Source of the DNA: Variovorax paradoxus_P
GTDB taxonomy: Bacteria; Pseudomonadota; Gammaproteobacteria; Burkholderiales; Burkholderiaceae_C
Length of the DNA stretch: 64,000 bases
Assembly (NCBI RefSeq): GCF_050627025.1
Contig: NZ_CP192472.1
Direction: 5' to 3' (one strand)
In this document: positions 16,891 through 24,689 of the stretch, piece by piece
How positions within the stretch are numbered: position 1 is the stretch's first letter
How the letters are laid out: each line of letters starts with the position of its first letter
Notes under the pieces: generated by a model
Told to the model about the DNA's origin: nothing
What the model saw: only the letters and a program-made list of their open reading frames with translations
Database searches by the model: none
Made by a program: the position numbers and the translations under genes

Positions 16891-17773
16891 CCGGAACCAC
16901 CTGCTCCAGGTGCGTCTCGAGCAGCCAGTGCCCGCCGTCCGTCAGCACCAGTTCGGCTTTGGGTATGTCGCGCAGGTAGGCACGCGCGGATTCCTCGGGC
17001 ATGTAGCCGTCGTTCGGACCCCACACGATGAGCGCTGGCGGCTGGTGTTCGCGCAGATAGGACTGGTAGCGCGGAAACCACTCGAGGTTCTGCTTCAGGC
17101 CTTCCATCAGCTTGCGCGAAACCTCCCGCCGCTGCGGCGTGTTCATCAGCGGCCAATGCAGCTTCCACAGGTCGGGCGGAATCTGCGCGGCCTGAGCTTC
17201 GGGCACCTCGCCGACGAACTCGGCGCGAAACCCTTCTTCGCTCACCGCTTCTTCAAGCACTGCGCGGTTCTTGGGCGACGGATCGCGCCAGAATTCCTGG
17301 ATGGCCTTGTACTTCGGGCCGAGCGTGTCTTCGTAGATGTCGCCGTTCTGGATGATGAGCGCAGCCACGCGCTCAGGGCGCCGAATGGCCAGGCGCAGGC
17401 CGATTTGCGAACCGTAGTCGTGCAGGTACAGGCCGTATCTATCGAGTCCCAGCTTGTTGCAGAAGGCCTGCAGAAAGGCCGCATACGCATCGAAGTCGAA
17501 AGCGAAGTTGCCGACAGGCGGCGTATCGCTCAGGCCGAAGCCGGGATAGTCCGGCGCCAGCAGTCGCCATTTGTCCGCAAGCGCAGGCATGAGCCGCCGA
17601 TACTGGAACGACGAGCACGGATACCCGTGCGGAAGCAGCAGCACCGGCGCATCGCGCGGACCGGCTTCGCGGTAGAAGATCTGCATCCCGTCGATATCGA
17701 TGAAGCGGTGCGCGACCGCTTGGCCGTCGGCGGGAACCGGGGGCGTGGGGCTGCGTTCGGTCATGCGCCCCAT
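16853..17773 (-). CDS. Alpha/beta hydrolase, haloalkane dehalogenase/epoxide hydrolase-like
   Basis: This 306-residue protein has an oxyanion-region motif LPHGYPCSSFQYR. Its nucleophile elbow LHDYGSQIG has an aspartate in place of serine, as in haloalkane dehalogenases and epoxide hydrolases. An acid residue lies in GPNDGYMPEE and the catalytic histidine in TDGGHWLLETH. The Asp nucleophile suggests an alkyl-enzyme ester mechanism rather than simple esterase activity. ATG codons at 17773 and 17764 are both possible. It lies 90 bases downstream of the M20 gene and could be part of the allantoin operon, but nothing in the pathway needs it. Confidence 0.87.
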   Translation of the reverse strand: MGRMTERSPTPPVPADGQAVAHRFIDIDGMQIFYREAGPRDAPVLLLPHGYPCSSFQYRRLMPALADKWRLLAPDYPGFGLSDTPPVGNFAFDFDAYAAFLQAFCNKLGLDRYGLYLHDYGSQIGLRLAIRRPERVAALIIQNGDIYEDTLGPKYKAIQEFWRDPSPKNRAVLEEAVSEEGFRAEFVGEVPEAQAAQIPPDLWKLHWPLMNTPQRREVSRKLMEGLKQNLEWFPRYQSYLREHQPPALIVWGPNDGYMPEESARAYLRDIPKAELVLTDGGHWLLETHLEQVVPVIRRFLSSAHSH

Positions 17774-17863
17774 GCTGCGCGCCGATGCGTGCCGGCGAAT
17801 GTAGGTGGCGGTTGACGCGCTGCGTCGGACGCTCGCAACGCAGCCGCTTCCCGCCCCGGGAAT

Positions 17864-19090
17864 TCAGGCCAGCAGGTCGCTCAGCGTGCGCGCAATCACC
17901 TTGGTGGCGCGGCGCAGGTCTTCGAGCACCACGCGTTCGTCGCTGCGCTTGGCGTGCGACTCGAGCACCGTGCGCGGGCCGGCGCCGTAGATCACACCCG
18001 GAATGCCTGCCTCGCCGTAGAGGCGCACGTCGGTGTAAAGGGGCGTGCCCATGGCCTTGATCGGCTCGCCGAACACGTCCTGGCCGTGCTTCTGGATTGC
18101 ATCGACCAGCGGCTTGTTGCCCGCGAGCGGCTTCATCGAATTGGCGAGCAGCAGGCGCTTGATCTCGACCGTGATGCCAGTGCTCTCTGCGGCCGCATCG
18201 GCAATGACCTTGCGGATCGTCGCTTCGACCTCGACCGGGTTCTCTTCGGGGATCATGCGGCGATCGAGCTTGAACACCACCTTGCCCGGGACCACGTTGG
18301 TGTTGGTGCCGCCTTCGATGCGGCCCACGTTGAGGTACGGGTGCGTAATGCCCTCGACCTTCGACGTTACCTGCTGGTAGAGCGTGTTCTGCGCATAGAG
18401 CGCATTGAGAATTTTTACGGCGCCCTGCAGCGCATCGACGCCGGTGGTCGGAATGGCCGCATGGGCCATCTTGCCGTGCACCGTCACTTCCATCTGCAGG
18501 CAGCCGTTGTGGGCCGTGACCACCTCGTAGCTGAAGCCCGCCGCAATCATCAGGTCGGGCTTGGTGAGGCCTTGCTTGAGCAGCCAGCCCGGGCCGAGGA
18601 TGCCGCCAAATTCTTCGTCGTAGGTGAAGTGCAGCTCGACGCTGCCCTTGGCCGGCTTGGCCACGGCCTCCAGCGCACGCAGCGCAAAGGTAAAGCTCGC
18701 GAAGTCGCTCTTGCTCACCGCGGCGGCACGGCCGTAGAGGCTGCCATCGGCAATCTCGCCGCCATAGGGGTCATGCGTCCAGCCTTCGCCGGGTGGCACC
18801 ACGTCGCCGTGGGCATTGAGTGCCACGGTGCGCCCGCCCGCGCCATAGCTGCGGCGCACGATCAGGTTGGTGATCGATTCGAGGCCGTAGTCCTTCACCT
18901 CTTGCTCCGGCACGGCGTGCTTCTCGGCATCGAGTCCGAAGTCTTTCAACAGCTCGGCGGTGCGTTCGGCGTGCGGTGCGTTGTTGCCGGGCGGGGTGTC
19001 GGTGGGCACGCGCACCAGTTGCTGCAGGAACTGCACTTCTTCATCGAAGTGCGCGTCGATCCAGGCGTCGAGCTTGGCGTAGTCGGTCAT
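17864..19090 (-). CDS. M20-family metallohydrolase (ArgE/DapE-like)
   Basis: This 408-residue protein has M20 zinc ligands and catalytic residues: H94 and D96 (NAHGDVVPPG), D129 (VSKSDFAS) and the E159/E160 pair (TYDEEFGG). The C-terminal histidine lies in ESHAKRSDE. M20 enzymes remove acyl or carbamoyl-like groups from amino compounds. It begins 11 bases after the UraD-AllC gene and is surely in the same operon with PuuE. A ureido-compound hydrolase downstream of allantoate would fit, since no ureidoglycolate lyase or ureidoglycine aminohydrolase is seen in the window. That role is inference; a general deacylase or dipeptidase is equally compatible with the motifs. Confidence 0.88.
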   Translation of the reverse strand: MTDYAKLDAWIDAHFDEEVQFLQQLVRVPTDTPPGNNAPHAERTAELLKDFGLDAEKHAVPEQEVKDYGLESITNLIVRRSYGAGGRTVALNAHGDVVPPGEGWTHDPYGGEIADGSLYGRAAAVSKSDFASFTFALRALEAVAKPAKGSVELHFTYDEEFGGILGPGWLLKQGLTKPDLMIAAGFSYEVVTAHNGCLQMEVTVHGKMAHAAIPTTGVDALQGAVKILNALYAQNTLYQQVTSKVEGITHPYLNVGRIEGGTNTNVVPGKVVFKLDRRMIPEENPVEVEATIRKVIADAAAESTGITVEIKRLLLANSMKPLAGNKPLVDAIQKHGQDVFGEPIKAMGTPLYTDVRLYGEAGIPGVIYGAGPRTVLESHAKRSDERVVLEDLRRATKVIARTLSDLLA

Positions 19091-19101
19091 GTCTTTTCTT
19101 T

Positions 19102-20880
19102 TCAGTGCGCTTGTTCGGCGGCGAGGTTGTCCAGCAGATGCTGGAAGGCTTCGACCGCGAGCTGAATGTCGTCGTTGGTGCTCGATTCGAGCGGGTTGTG
19201 GCTGATGCCCGAGTTGATGCCGCGCACGAAGAGCATGGCCTGCGGCATGACCTCGTGCAGCTTCATTGCGTCATGGCCGGCGCCGCTGGGCATGCGGAAG
19301 AGCGGAATGCCCAACGCATCGACTGCCTTTTCCCAGCGCTGCTGCCAGTCTGGAGCGCTTGGTGCGGCAGAGGCGCGCATGGTTTCTTCAAGCTCATGCC
19401 GAACGCCGCGGCGTTCGCAGATGGCCTTGAGTTGGGCAAGCACGTCGTCGGCCAGTGCATCGCGTTGCGCATTGTTGGGCGCGCGCAGGTCGAGGCTGAA
19501 CTTGCAGCGCCCCGGCACCACGTTGATCGATCCGCTGGGTACTTCGAGCATCCCCACGGTGCCAACGGAGTCGCCGTCCTTTGCCGCGCGTTGCTCTGTG
19601 TAGAGAATGAGTTCGGCCACCGCGGCGGCCGCGTCGCGGCGGCGGTCCATGGGCGTGGTGCCGGCGTGGCTGGCCGTGCCGATGATCTCGCCCACGTAGC
19701 GCACGCCGCCGTTGATGGCGGTGACGATGCCCAGCGGCAGGTCGAGTTCGGTGAGAACCGGGCCTTGTTCGATGTGCACCTCGACAAAGCCGAGGTAGCG
19801 CGCGGGGTCGCGCTGGATCTTCGGAATGTCGGCCTCGTCCAGGCCCGCATGCTTCATGGCTTCGCGCATGGTGATGCCGTCGGCGTCCTTCTGGTCGAGC
19901 CAGCGCTGATCGAAGTGGCCGATGAGCGCGCCCGAGCCCAGGAAGGTGGCCTTGTACCGCTGGCCTTCTTCTTCGGAAAAGCCCACCACCTCGAAGGCGA
20001 AGGGCAGGCGCCTGCCCTGGCGCTTGAGTTCGCGCACGCAGGCCATCGGCACGAAGATGCCCAGGCGCCCGTCGTACTTGCCGCCGTTGCGCACGGTGTC
20101 GTAGTGCGAGCCGGTGAGCAGGGTCTTGGCATCGGGCGTTGCACCTTCGTAGCGGCCGACCACGTTGCCGACCGCATCGATGTGCACCGAGTCGAAGCCG
20201 CAGTCGCGCATCCAGCTCGAAATTTGCTGCGCGCAGGCGCGGTGCGCGTCGGTCAGGTAGGTCACGGTGAGCTGGCCTTTTTCGGCATAGCCCGGGTCGG
20301 TGTGCGCCGAGAGTGCTTCGTGCCAGTCCCACACGTCGTTGCCAAGCGAAACGTCGGCGCCGAACTTGTCGTCCAGGCGGATCTCGGCAATGCGGTGGAT
20401 GTTGCGCAGCGCCTCGCCGAGCTCGAATTCAGGGTGGTTGAACAGCCGGCGCTCGAAGGTGTCGATGATCTCGCGCTTCGAAAGGCCCGTGCCGCGCGGC
20501 CCGCGCACCGCAAGAATGAAGGGAAAGCCGAACTTAGCGTTGTAGTCGGCGTTGAGCTTCTGGATCTTCGCGAACTCTTCGGGCGTGCAGTCGGTGAGGC
20601 CGGCCTTGCTTTGCTCATTGGTCGATTCGGCCGTGAGCGTCTTGCTGATCATGGCCTTGCCCGCGAGCTCGGGGTGGGCGCGGATGAGGCCGATCTTTTC
20701 GTCAGCCGACGAAGCGGCCAATGCCTGCACCAGCGCATGCTTCAGGTGCGCAAGAGAGCGAAAAGGCCGCGCGGCGAGGGCGCGCTGCGCAATCCAGGGC
20801 GAGTGCTCGTAGATGCCGTCGAGAAGGGCCACGGCTTCGGCCGGTACGGCCGCGTTGAGTTGGGCAATGGTGAGGCTCAT
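19102..20880 (-). CDS. Fused OHCU decarboxylase (UraD)-allantoate amidohydrolase (AllC)
   Basis: This 592-residue protein has two domains. Residues 5-170 are a UraD domain with the HPELAGK motif (H69), STNEQSKAGL and FGFPFILAVRG; it decarboxylates OHCU to (S)-allantoin. Residues 180-592 are an M20 allantoate amidohydrolase/ureidase domain with metal ligands H259 (GSHYDTV), D270 (GGKYDGRLG), the E303-E305 run (GFSEEEGQR), H369 (VEVHIEQGP) and H561 (SHNPLESS). It releases ammonia and carbon dioxide from allantoate. The fusion skips the allantoinase step, which is encoded by puuE two bases upstream. The ATG at 20880 begins directly before the UraD domain. It acts in the cytoplasm. Confidence 0.93.
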   Translation of the reverse strand: MSLTIAQLNAAVPAEAVALLDGIYEHSPWIAQRALAARPFRSLAHLKHALVQALAASSADEKIGLIRAHPELAGKAMISKTLTAESTNEQSKAGLTDCTPEEFAKIQKLNADYNAKFGFPFILAVRGPRGTGLSKREIIDTFERRLFNHPEFELGEALRNIHRIAEIRLDDKFGADVSLGNDVWDWHEALSAHTDPGYAEKGQLTVTYLTDAHRACAQQISSWMRDCGFDSVHIDAVGNVVGRYEGATPDAKTLLTGSHYDTVRNGGKYDGRLGIFVPMACVRELKRQGRRLPFAFEVVGFSEEEGQRYKATFLGSGALIGHFDQRWLDQKDADGITMREAMKHAGLDEADIPKIQRDPARYLGFVEVHIEQGPVLTELDLPLGIVTAINGGVRYVGEIIGTASHAGTTPMDRRRDAAAAVAELILYTEQRAAKDGDSVGTVGMLEVPSGSINVVPGRCKFSLDLRAPNNAQRDALADDVLAQLKAICERRGVRHELEETMRASAAPSAPDWQQRWEKAVDALGIPLFRMPSGAGHDAMKLHEVMPQAMLFVRGINSGISHNPLESSTNDDIQLAVEAFQHLLDNLAAEQAH

Positions 20881-20882
20881 GG

Positions 20883-21848
20883 TCAGCTTCCTGAGGCGGC
20901 AGATTCGAAGGGGTGCGCCTGCTTCCAGTGCCGCGCGATGTCGACGCGCCGGCAGACCCACACGCGGTCGTGCCGGCCGATGTGGTCGAGAAAGCGCTGC
21001 AGCGCGGTAATGCGGCCAGGCCGCCCGAGCAACCGGCAGTGCATGCCGATGCTCATCATCTTGGGGCTGTTGTCTCCGGCGGGGTCGCCTTCGGCATAGA
21101 GCGCGTCGAAGGTGTCCTTCATGTACTGGAAGAACGGGTCGGCATGCGAGTAGCCCTGCGGCAGCGCAAAGCGCATGTCGTTGCAGTCGAGCGTGTAGGG
21201 CACGATGAGCTGGGGCACCACGCTGCCGTCGGTCTTTTGCACCTTCATCCAGAAGGGCAGGTCGTCGCCGTAGTAGTCGCTGTCGTATTCGAAGCCGCCG
21301 TAGTCGGCCACAAGGCGGCGGGTGCGCGGGCTGTCGCGGCCGGTGTACCAGCCGAGCGCACGCTCGCCGGTGAGCTTTTCGATGGCTTCCATGCCAAGGC
21401 GCATGTGCTCGCGCTCGGTGGCTTCGTCCAGGTTCTGGTAATGAATCCAGCGCCAGCCGTGGCAGGCGATTTCATGGCCCAGTTCCTTGAAGGCGGCGGT
21501 GAGTTCGGGGTAGCGCTCCAGCGCCATGCCCACGCCGAACACGGTGAGCGGCAGGCCGCGCTTTTCGAACTCGCGCAGGATTCGCCATACGCCGGCGCGC
21601 GAGCCGTACTCGTAGATGCCTTCCATGCTGATGTGCCGGTCAGGAAAACTGGCCGGGTTGAACATTTCGGAGAGAAATTGTTCCGAGCCCGCGTCGCCGT
21701 GCAGCGTGGCGTTTTCGCCGCCCTCTTCATAGTTGAGGACAAACTGCACCGCAATGCGCGCGCCGCCGGGCCATTGGGCATGCGGCGGGTTGCGGCCGTA
21801 GCCGACGAGGTCGCGCGGGTAGGGCAGGGTGGTGTCGTAGACGGTCAT
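20883..21848 (-). CDS. puuE: Allantoinase PuuE (polysaccharide-deacetylase fold)
   Basis: This 321-residue protein matches the cofactor-poor allantoinase PuuE. It opens with YDTTLPYPRDLVGYGRNPPH and contains FVLNYEEGGENATLHGD, EIACHGWRWIHYQ and GWYTGRDSPRTRRL. It hydrolyses allantoin to allantoate in the cytoplasm and is unrelated to the amidohydrolase-type AllB. Its stop is two bases before the start of the UraD-AllC gene, so the order puuE, uraD-allC, M20 is one operon. It probably continues from the upstream GntR gene, although a repeat element lies between them. Confidence 0.95.
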   Translation of the reverse strand: MTVYDTTLPYPRDLVGYGRNPPHAQWPGGARIAVQFVLNYEEGGENATLHGDAGSEQFLSEMFNPASFPDRHISMEGIYEYGSRAGVWRILREFEKRGLPLTVFGVGMALERYPELTAAFKELGHEIACHGWRWIHYQNLDEATEREHMRLGMEAIEKLTGERALGWYTGRDSPRTRRLVADYGGFEYDSDYYGDDLPFWMKVQKTDGSVVPQLIVPYTLDCNDMRFALPQGYSHADPFFQYMKDTFDALYAEGDPAGDNSPKMMSIGMHCRLLGRPGRITALQRFLDHIGRHDRVWVCRRVDIARHWKQAHPFESAASGS

Positions 21849-21886
21849 ATCAAGAGCGAACGTGTCAGTGGTCGCGGCTCATTCGG

Positions 21887-21978
21887 GAAACACCGTGGAA
21901 CCGGCTTTGCCGGGCCACTGGTGTTGCCCCCTTGAGGGGGAGGCGGCTACACGAAGTGAGCAGCAACGGGGGTGGGTC
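21887..21978. repeat. Intergenic repeat, copy 1
   Basis: Bases 21887-21916 match 45734-45763 at 29 of 30 positions. The rest of this stretch contains CCCCCTTGAGGGGG (21928-21941), a perfect palindrome, and ends just at the stop of the GntR gene. I recognise this style of intergenic repeat from Comamonadaceae genomes; that is memory, not a search. Confidence 0.65.
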
Positions 21979-22651
21979 ATGTCAGTGCGAGCGAGATGTC
22001 GTTGGTCGGAACCTTGCGGTCGAACGTGAGGTTGGCCTCGACGTGTTCCAGGTGTTCGGTCATGAGGCGCACGGCGCGTTCTTCGTCGCGGGCGGCCAGT
22101 GCCTTGACGATGTCGGCGTGCTCGTCGTTGGAGTGCTCGGCCGCGCTCGTGCTTTGGTACATGAGCGTGATGAGTGCGCAGCGGGAAATCAGCTCGCCGA
22201 GTATTTGCGCAAGCACCTGGTTGCCCATGAGTTCGGCCATGCGCACATGAAAGTCGCCCAGCAGTTCGGTGCGGCCCGAAATGTCTTCGCCCGAAACGGC
22301 GGACTTTTCGAGCGCCACGTGCTCCTTCAGCGCCTTGACCTTCGCGGGCGTGACGGTGCGCACGAACTCGCGCGTCATCTCGGCCTCGAGCATGCGGCGC
22401 ACCGCGAACACCTGCCGGGCCTCGTCGACCGCCGGTGCCGCCACGAAGGCGCCGCGCGCGGGCTCGAGCCGGATGAGCTTGTTTTGCGACAGCTGGAACA
22501 ACGCTTGGCGCACCAGCGTGCGAGAAACGCCGAAGTGGTCGGCCAGCTTCTGCTCGGCCAACTTGGTGCCGGGCTGCAGCCGGTGCTCGACGATGGCCTT
22601 GGTGAGCGCGTCGACGATCGAACGGGTGGTGGAGGACTCCATGTTTTTCAT
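21977..22651 (-). CDS. GntR-family transcriptional regulator with FCD domain (second copy)
   Basis: This 224-residue protein has a GntR HTH (IVDALTKAIVEHRLQPGTKL, then LADHFGVSRTLVRQALFQLS) and an FCD domain (ARQVFAVRRMLEAEMTREFV, LGDFHVRMAELMGN, SNDEHADIVKAL). It closely parallels the first GntR regulator at 3.3-4.1 kb. It is divergent from uraH and lies upstream of puuE in the same direction. A TGTATACA site sits 21 bases before its ATG, so it probably controls itself, uraH and the allantoin operon. The ATG at 22651 is preferred; an alternative ATG at 22642 and a GTG at 22681 that would overlap the operator are less likely. Confidence 0.9.
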   Translation of the reverse strand: MKNMESSTTRSIVDALTKAIVEHRLQPGTKLAEQKLADHFGVSRTLVRQALFQLSQNKLIRLEPARGAFVAAPAVDEARQVFAVRRMLEAEMTREFVRTVTPAKVKALKEHVALEKSAVSGEDISGRTELLGDFHVRMAELMGNQVLAQILGELISRCALITLMYQSTSAAEHSNDEHADIVKALAARDEERAVRLMTEHLEHVEANLTFDRKVPTNDISLALT

Positions 22652-22672
22652 GATAGACCCAAAGGCGGTAAC

Positions 22673-22680
22673 TGTATACA
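22673..22680. promoter_or_regulatory. TGTATACA operator, site 3
   Basis: The site lies in the 95-base gap between the divergent GntR and uraH genes. It is 21 bases from the GntR ATG and 66 bases from the uraH ATG. The context AACTGTATACACTTTTGTCC is nearly the same as at site 4. Confidence 0.7.
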
Positions 22681-22746
22681 CTTTTGTCCACCGGAATTTC
22701 CCGCCCTGACCAGAACCTCATGGTTCCATCATTGAAGGAGCGCCCC

Positions 22747-23097
22747 ATGGGCCTGAGCACCCACGTACTCGACACAATGCACGGCGGCCCCGCCGCCGGC
22801 ATGGAGGTGGCGCTGTACACCACGCAAGGCGACGATGCGACGCTGGTGAAGCGTTTCACGCTCAATTCAGACGGCCGGAGCGACGGGCCGCTCTACGACA
22901 ACAACTCGCTCAAGACCGGCACCTACCGGCTGGTGTTCGACGTGGCGGGTTACTTCAAGGCGCGCGGCGTCGAGCTGCCCGAGCCCAATTTCCTGAACAA
23001 GGTGTCGCTGGACTTCGGCGTGGCGCACACCGACCAGCATTACCACGTGCCGCTGCTCGTGAGCCCGTGGAGCTACTCCACCTACCGCGGCTCCTGA
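22747..23097 (+). CDS. uraH: 5-hydroxyisourate hydrolase (transthyretin-like)
   Basis: This 116-residue protein has the transthyretin-like signatures: LSTHVLDTMHGGPAAGM at the N-terminus (catalytic His), LVKRFTLNSDGRSDGPL (catalytic Arg region), HYHVPLLVSPWSYSTYRGS and the C-terminal YRGS. It hydrolyses 5-hydroxyisourate, the product of urate oxidation, to OHCU. AAGGAG stands before the ATG at 22747. It is transcribed from the divergent promoter that carries operator site 3. An unrelated lipoprotein gene on the other strand separates it from xdhC and puuD. Confidence 0.97.
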   Translation: MGLSTHVLDTMHGGPAAGMEVALYTTQGDDATLVKRFTLNSDGRSDGPLYDNNSLKTGTYRLVFDVAGYFKARGVELPEPNFLNKVSLDFGVAHTDQHYHVPLLVSPWSYSTYRGS

Positions 23098-23100
23098 GGG

Positions 23101-23604
23101 TCAGTCGCCTTGCAGCTGGCCTTCTGTGAGCGTGTCGAGCTGGAAGCGCCCGCTCTTGTCCCACAGCCATGTGTCGGTCCAGGTGACCGCACCGAGGCGC
23201 GTGGCCGCAGGGAAGGGCGCGGCCTGCAGCACGAAACGCTCGATCTCGGCGATGACCTCGGGCGCATGCTTGGGCGCGCGCAGCCAGTGCAGCGACACCA
23301 CCTTGCCGCCCGCATCGAGGTTGACCTGCAGCGTGCCGACCGCGTAGAGCATGGGCGGAAGCTGGCCGCTGTAGATGCGCGACCTGTTGGCTTCGTAGAT
23401 GTGGCGCGCTGCGTCGCGGCGGTAGTCGCGCGCGGTGGCGGCATTCGACGCGCGGGGCACGGCACCCGCCGCACCGCGGTCGGTCTTGGCGTCGCTCAGC
23501 TGTCCCGGAACGGTGCCGGTGCTCCCGCAGCCGGCAAGCCAGAGAGCGCAAGAAAGAACGGATGCTGCCAAGGCAAGGCGACGGGGCGTAAGCTGACGAT
23601 TCAT
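23101..23604 (-). CDS. Lipoprotein with TonB-C-like domain, unknown function
   Basis: This 167-residue protein has a lipoprotein signal (LSCALWLAGCGSTG, lipid-modified Cys at about residue 24). A variable linker follows, then a region like a TonB C-terminal domain (LPPMLYAVGTLQVNLDAGGK, EVIAEIERFVLQAAPFP). It is presumably a periplasm-facing membrane-anchored protein. It converges on uraH with a 3-base gap and shows no link to purine breakdown. Function unknown. Confidence 0.8.
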   Translation of the reverse strand: MNRQLTPRRLALAASVLSCALWLAGCGSTGTVPGQLSDAKTDRGAAGAVPRASNAATARDYRRDAARHIYEANRSRIYSGQLPPMLYAVGTLQVNLDAGGKVVSLHWLRAPKHAPEVIAEIERFVLQAAPFPAATRLGAVTWTDTWLWDKSGRFQLDTLTEGQLQGD

Positions 23605-23657
23605 CGCCGGGTTTATACCGTGAGTCTCGTGCAACCCCGCAACCGAAGGTATCGGAA

Positions 23658-24464
23658 ATGAACGGCATGGTCGATCAACTGCTGGTGCGGCTTGCACGCG
23701 AAGACGCGGTGCTGGTGCGCGTGGAGTCGACGCAGGGATCGGCGCCGCGCGAGGCCGGCACCTGGATGGCGGTGTGGTCCGAAGGGCTCACGGGCACCAT
23801 CGGCGGCGGTCAGCTCGAGTTCCAGGCCACGCAAGAGGCGCGCGAACTGCTCGGGGGGCGGCGCACCATCGACAACGTCGAGCGCTACCCGCTCGGCCCG
23901 AGCCTGGGCCAGTGCTGCGGCGGCGTGGTGTTTCTCTCGTACCGCCGCATCACTGCCGCCGATGCGCCGGCGCTGCAGCGCGACCTGGTTGCGCAGCTCA
24001 AGCCCGTGGCGCTGTTCGGCGGCGGCCATGTGGGCGCTGCGCTTGCGCGCCTGCTGGCAAGCCTGCCCTTTACCGTGCGCTGGATCGACAGCCGCGATGG
24101 CGTGTTTCCCGACGCACTGCCGGCGCAGATCGAGACCGAGCATTCCGAGCCCGTGCAAGACGCCGTGGCCGCGCTCGCACCTGGCAGCCGCGTGCTGATC
24201 ATGAGCTTCAGCCATGCCGAAGACCTGGACATCGTCATCGCCTGCCTCAAGCGCCTGCGCGAACGCGGCGACCTTCCTTACATCGGCCTGATCGGCAGCA
24301 AGACCAAGTGGGCCACCTTCAGCCACCGGCTCGAGGCGCGGGGCTTCACGCCCGAAGAACTGGCCCGTATTACCTGCCCGATCGGCGTGCCCGGCATCAC
24401 CGGCAAGGAGCCGGAGGTGATTGCCGTGGCCGTGGCGGCACAGTTGTTGCAATCGCTGGGTTGA
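23658..24464 (+). CDS. xdhC: Xanthine dehydrogenase accessory protein XdhC
   Basis: This 268-residue protein has an N-terminal XdhC/CoxI domain (VLVRVESTQGSAPREAGTWM, GTIGGGQLEFQ, GPSLGQCCGGVV). A C-terminal XdhC Rossmann-like domain follows (VALFGGGHVGAALARLL, YIGLIGSKTKW, GVPGITGKEPEVIAVAVAAQ). XdhC binds molybdenum cofactor and inserts the sulfurated form into XdhB. It normally follows xdhAB, but here it is about 17 kb away from them and sits upstream of puuD. The protection of Moco by XdhC involves the Cys-rich CCGG segment seen here. Confidence 0.95.
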   Translation: MNGMVDQLLVRLAREDAVLVRVESTQGSAPREAGTWMAVWSEGLTGTIGGGQLEFQATQEARELLGGRRTIDNVERYPLGPSLGQCCGGVVFLSYRRITAADAPALQRDLVAQLKPVALFGGGHVGAALARLLASLPFTVRWIDSRDGVFPDALPAQIETEHSEPVQDAVAALAPGSRVLIMSFSHAEDLDIVIACLKRLRERGDLPYIGLIGSKTKWATFSHRLEARGFTPEELARITCPIGVPGITGKEPEVIAVAVAAQLLQSLG

Positions 24465-24520
24465 ACAGGGTTTTCCCGGCGGCGACGCCTTCAAAAAAGC
24501 AACCCGCCACTTGCCAAAAC

Positions 24521-24528
24521 TGTATACA
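24521..24528. promoter_or_regulatory. TGTATACA operator, site 4
   Basis: The site lies between xdhC and puuD, 161 bases before the puuD ATG. The context AACTGTATACACTTTCGGTC matches site 3 closely. It marks a probable separate promoter for puuD and the genes after it. Confidence 0.68.
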
Positions 24529-24689
24529 CTTTCGGTCCACAACAAGCCGCAGCGGAGCGAGGCCCATTTCATGGAGCCTGCGTTCGCGGCACTTTCTCTG
24601 CTTACAGCGCCCGCAGTGGTGAGCAGGCTGAAGAAACCCCTTCGCGGCGCCCCCACGCGCCCAAGGGGTTGAGAGAGAGAGCACCACAC

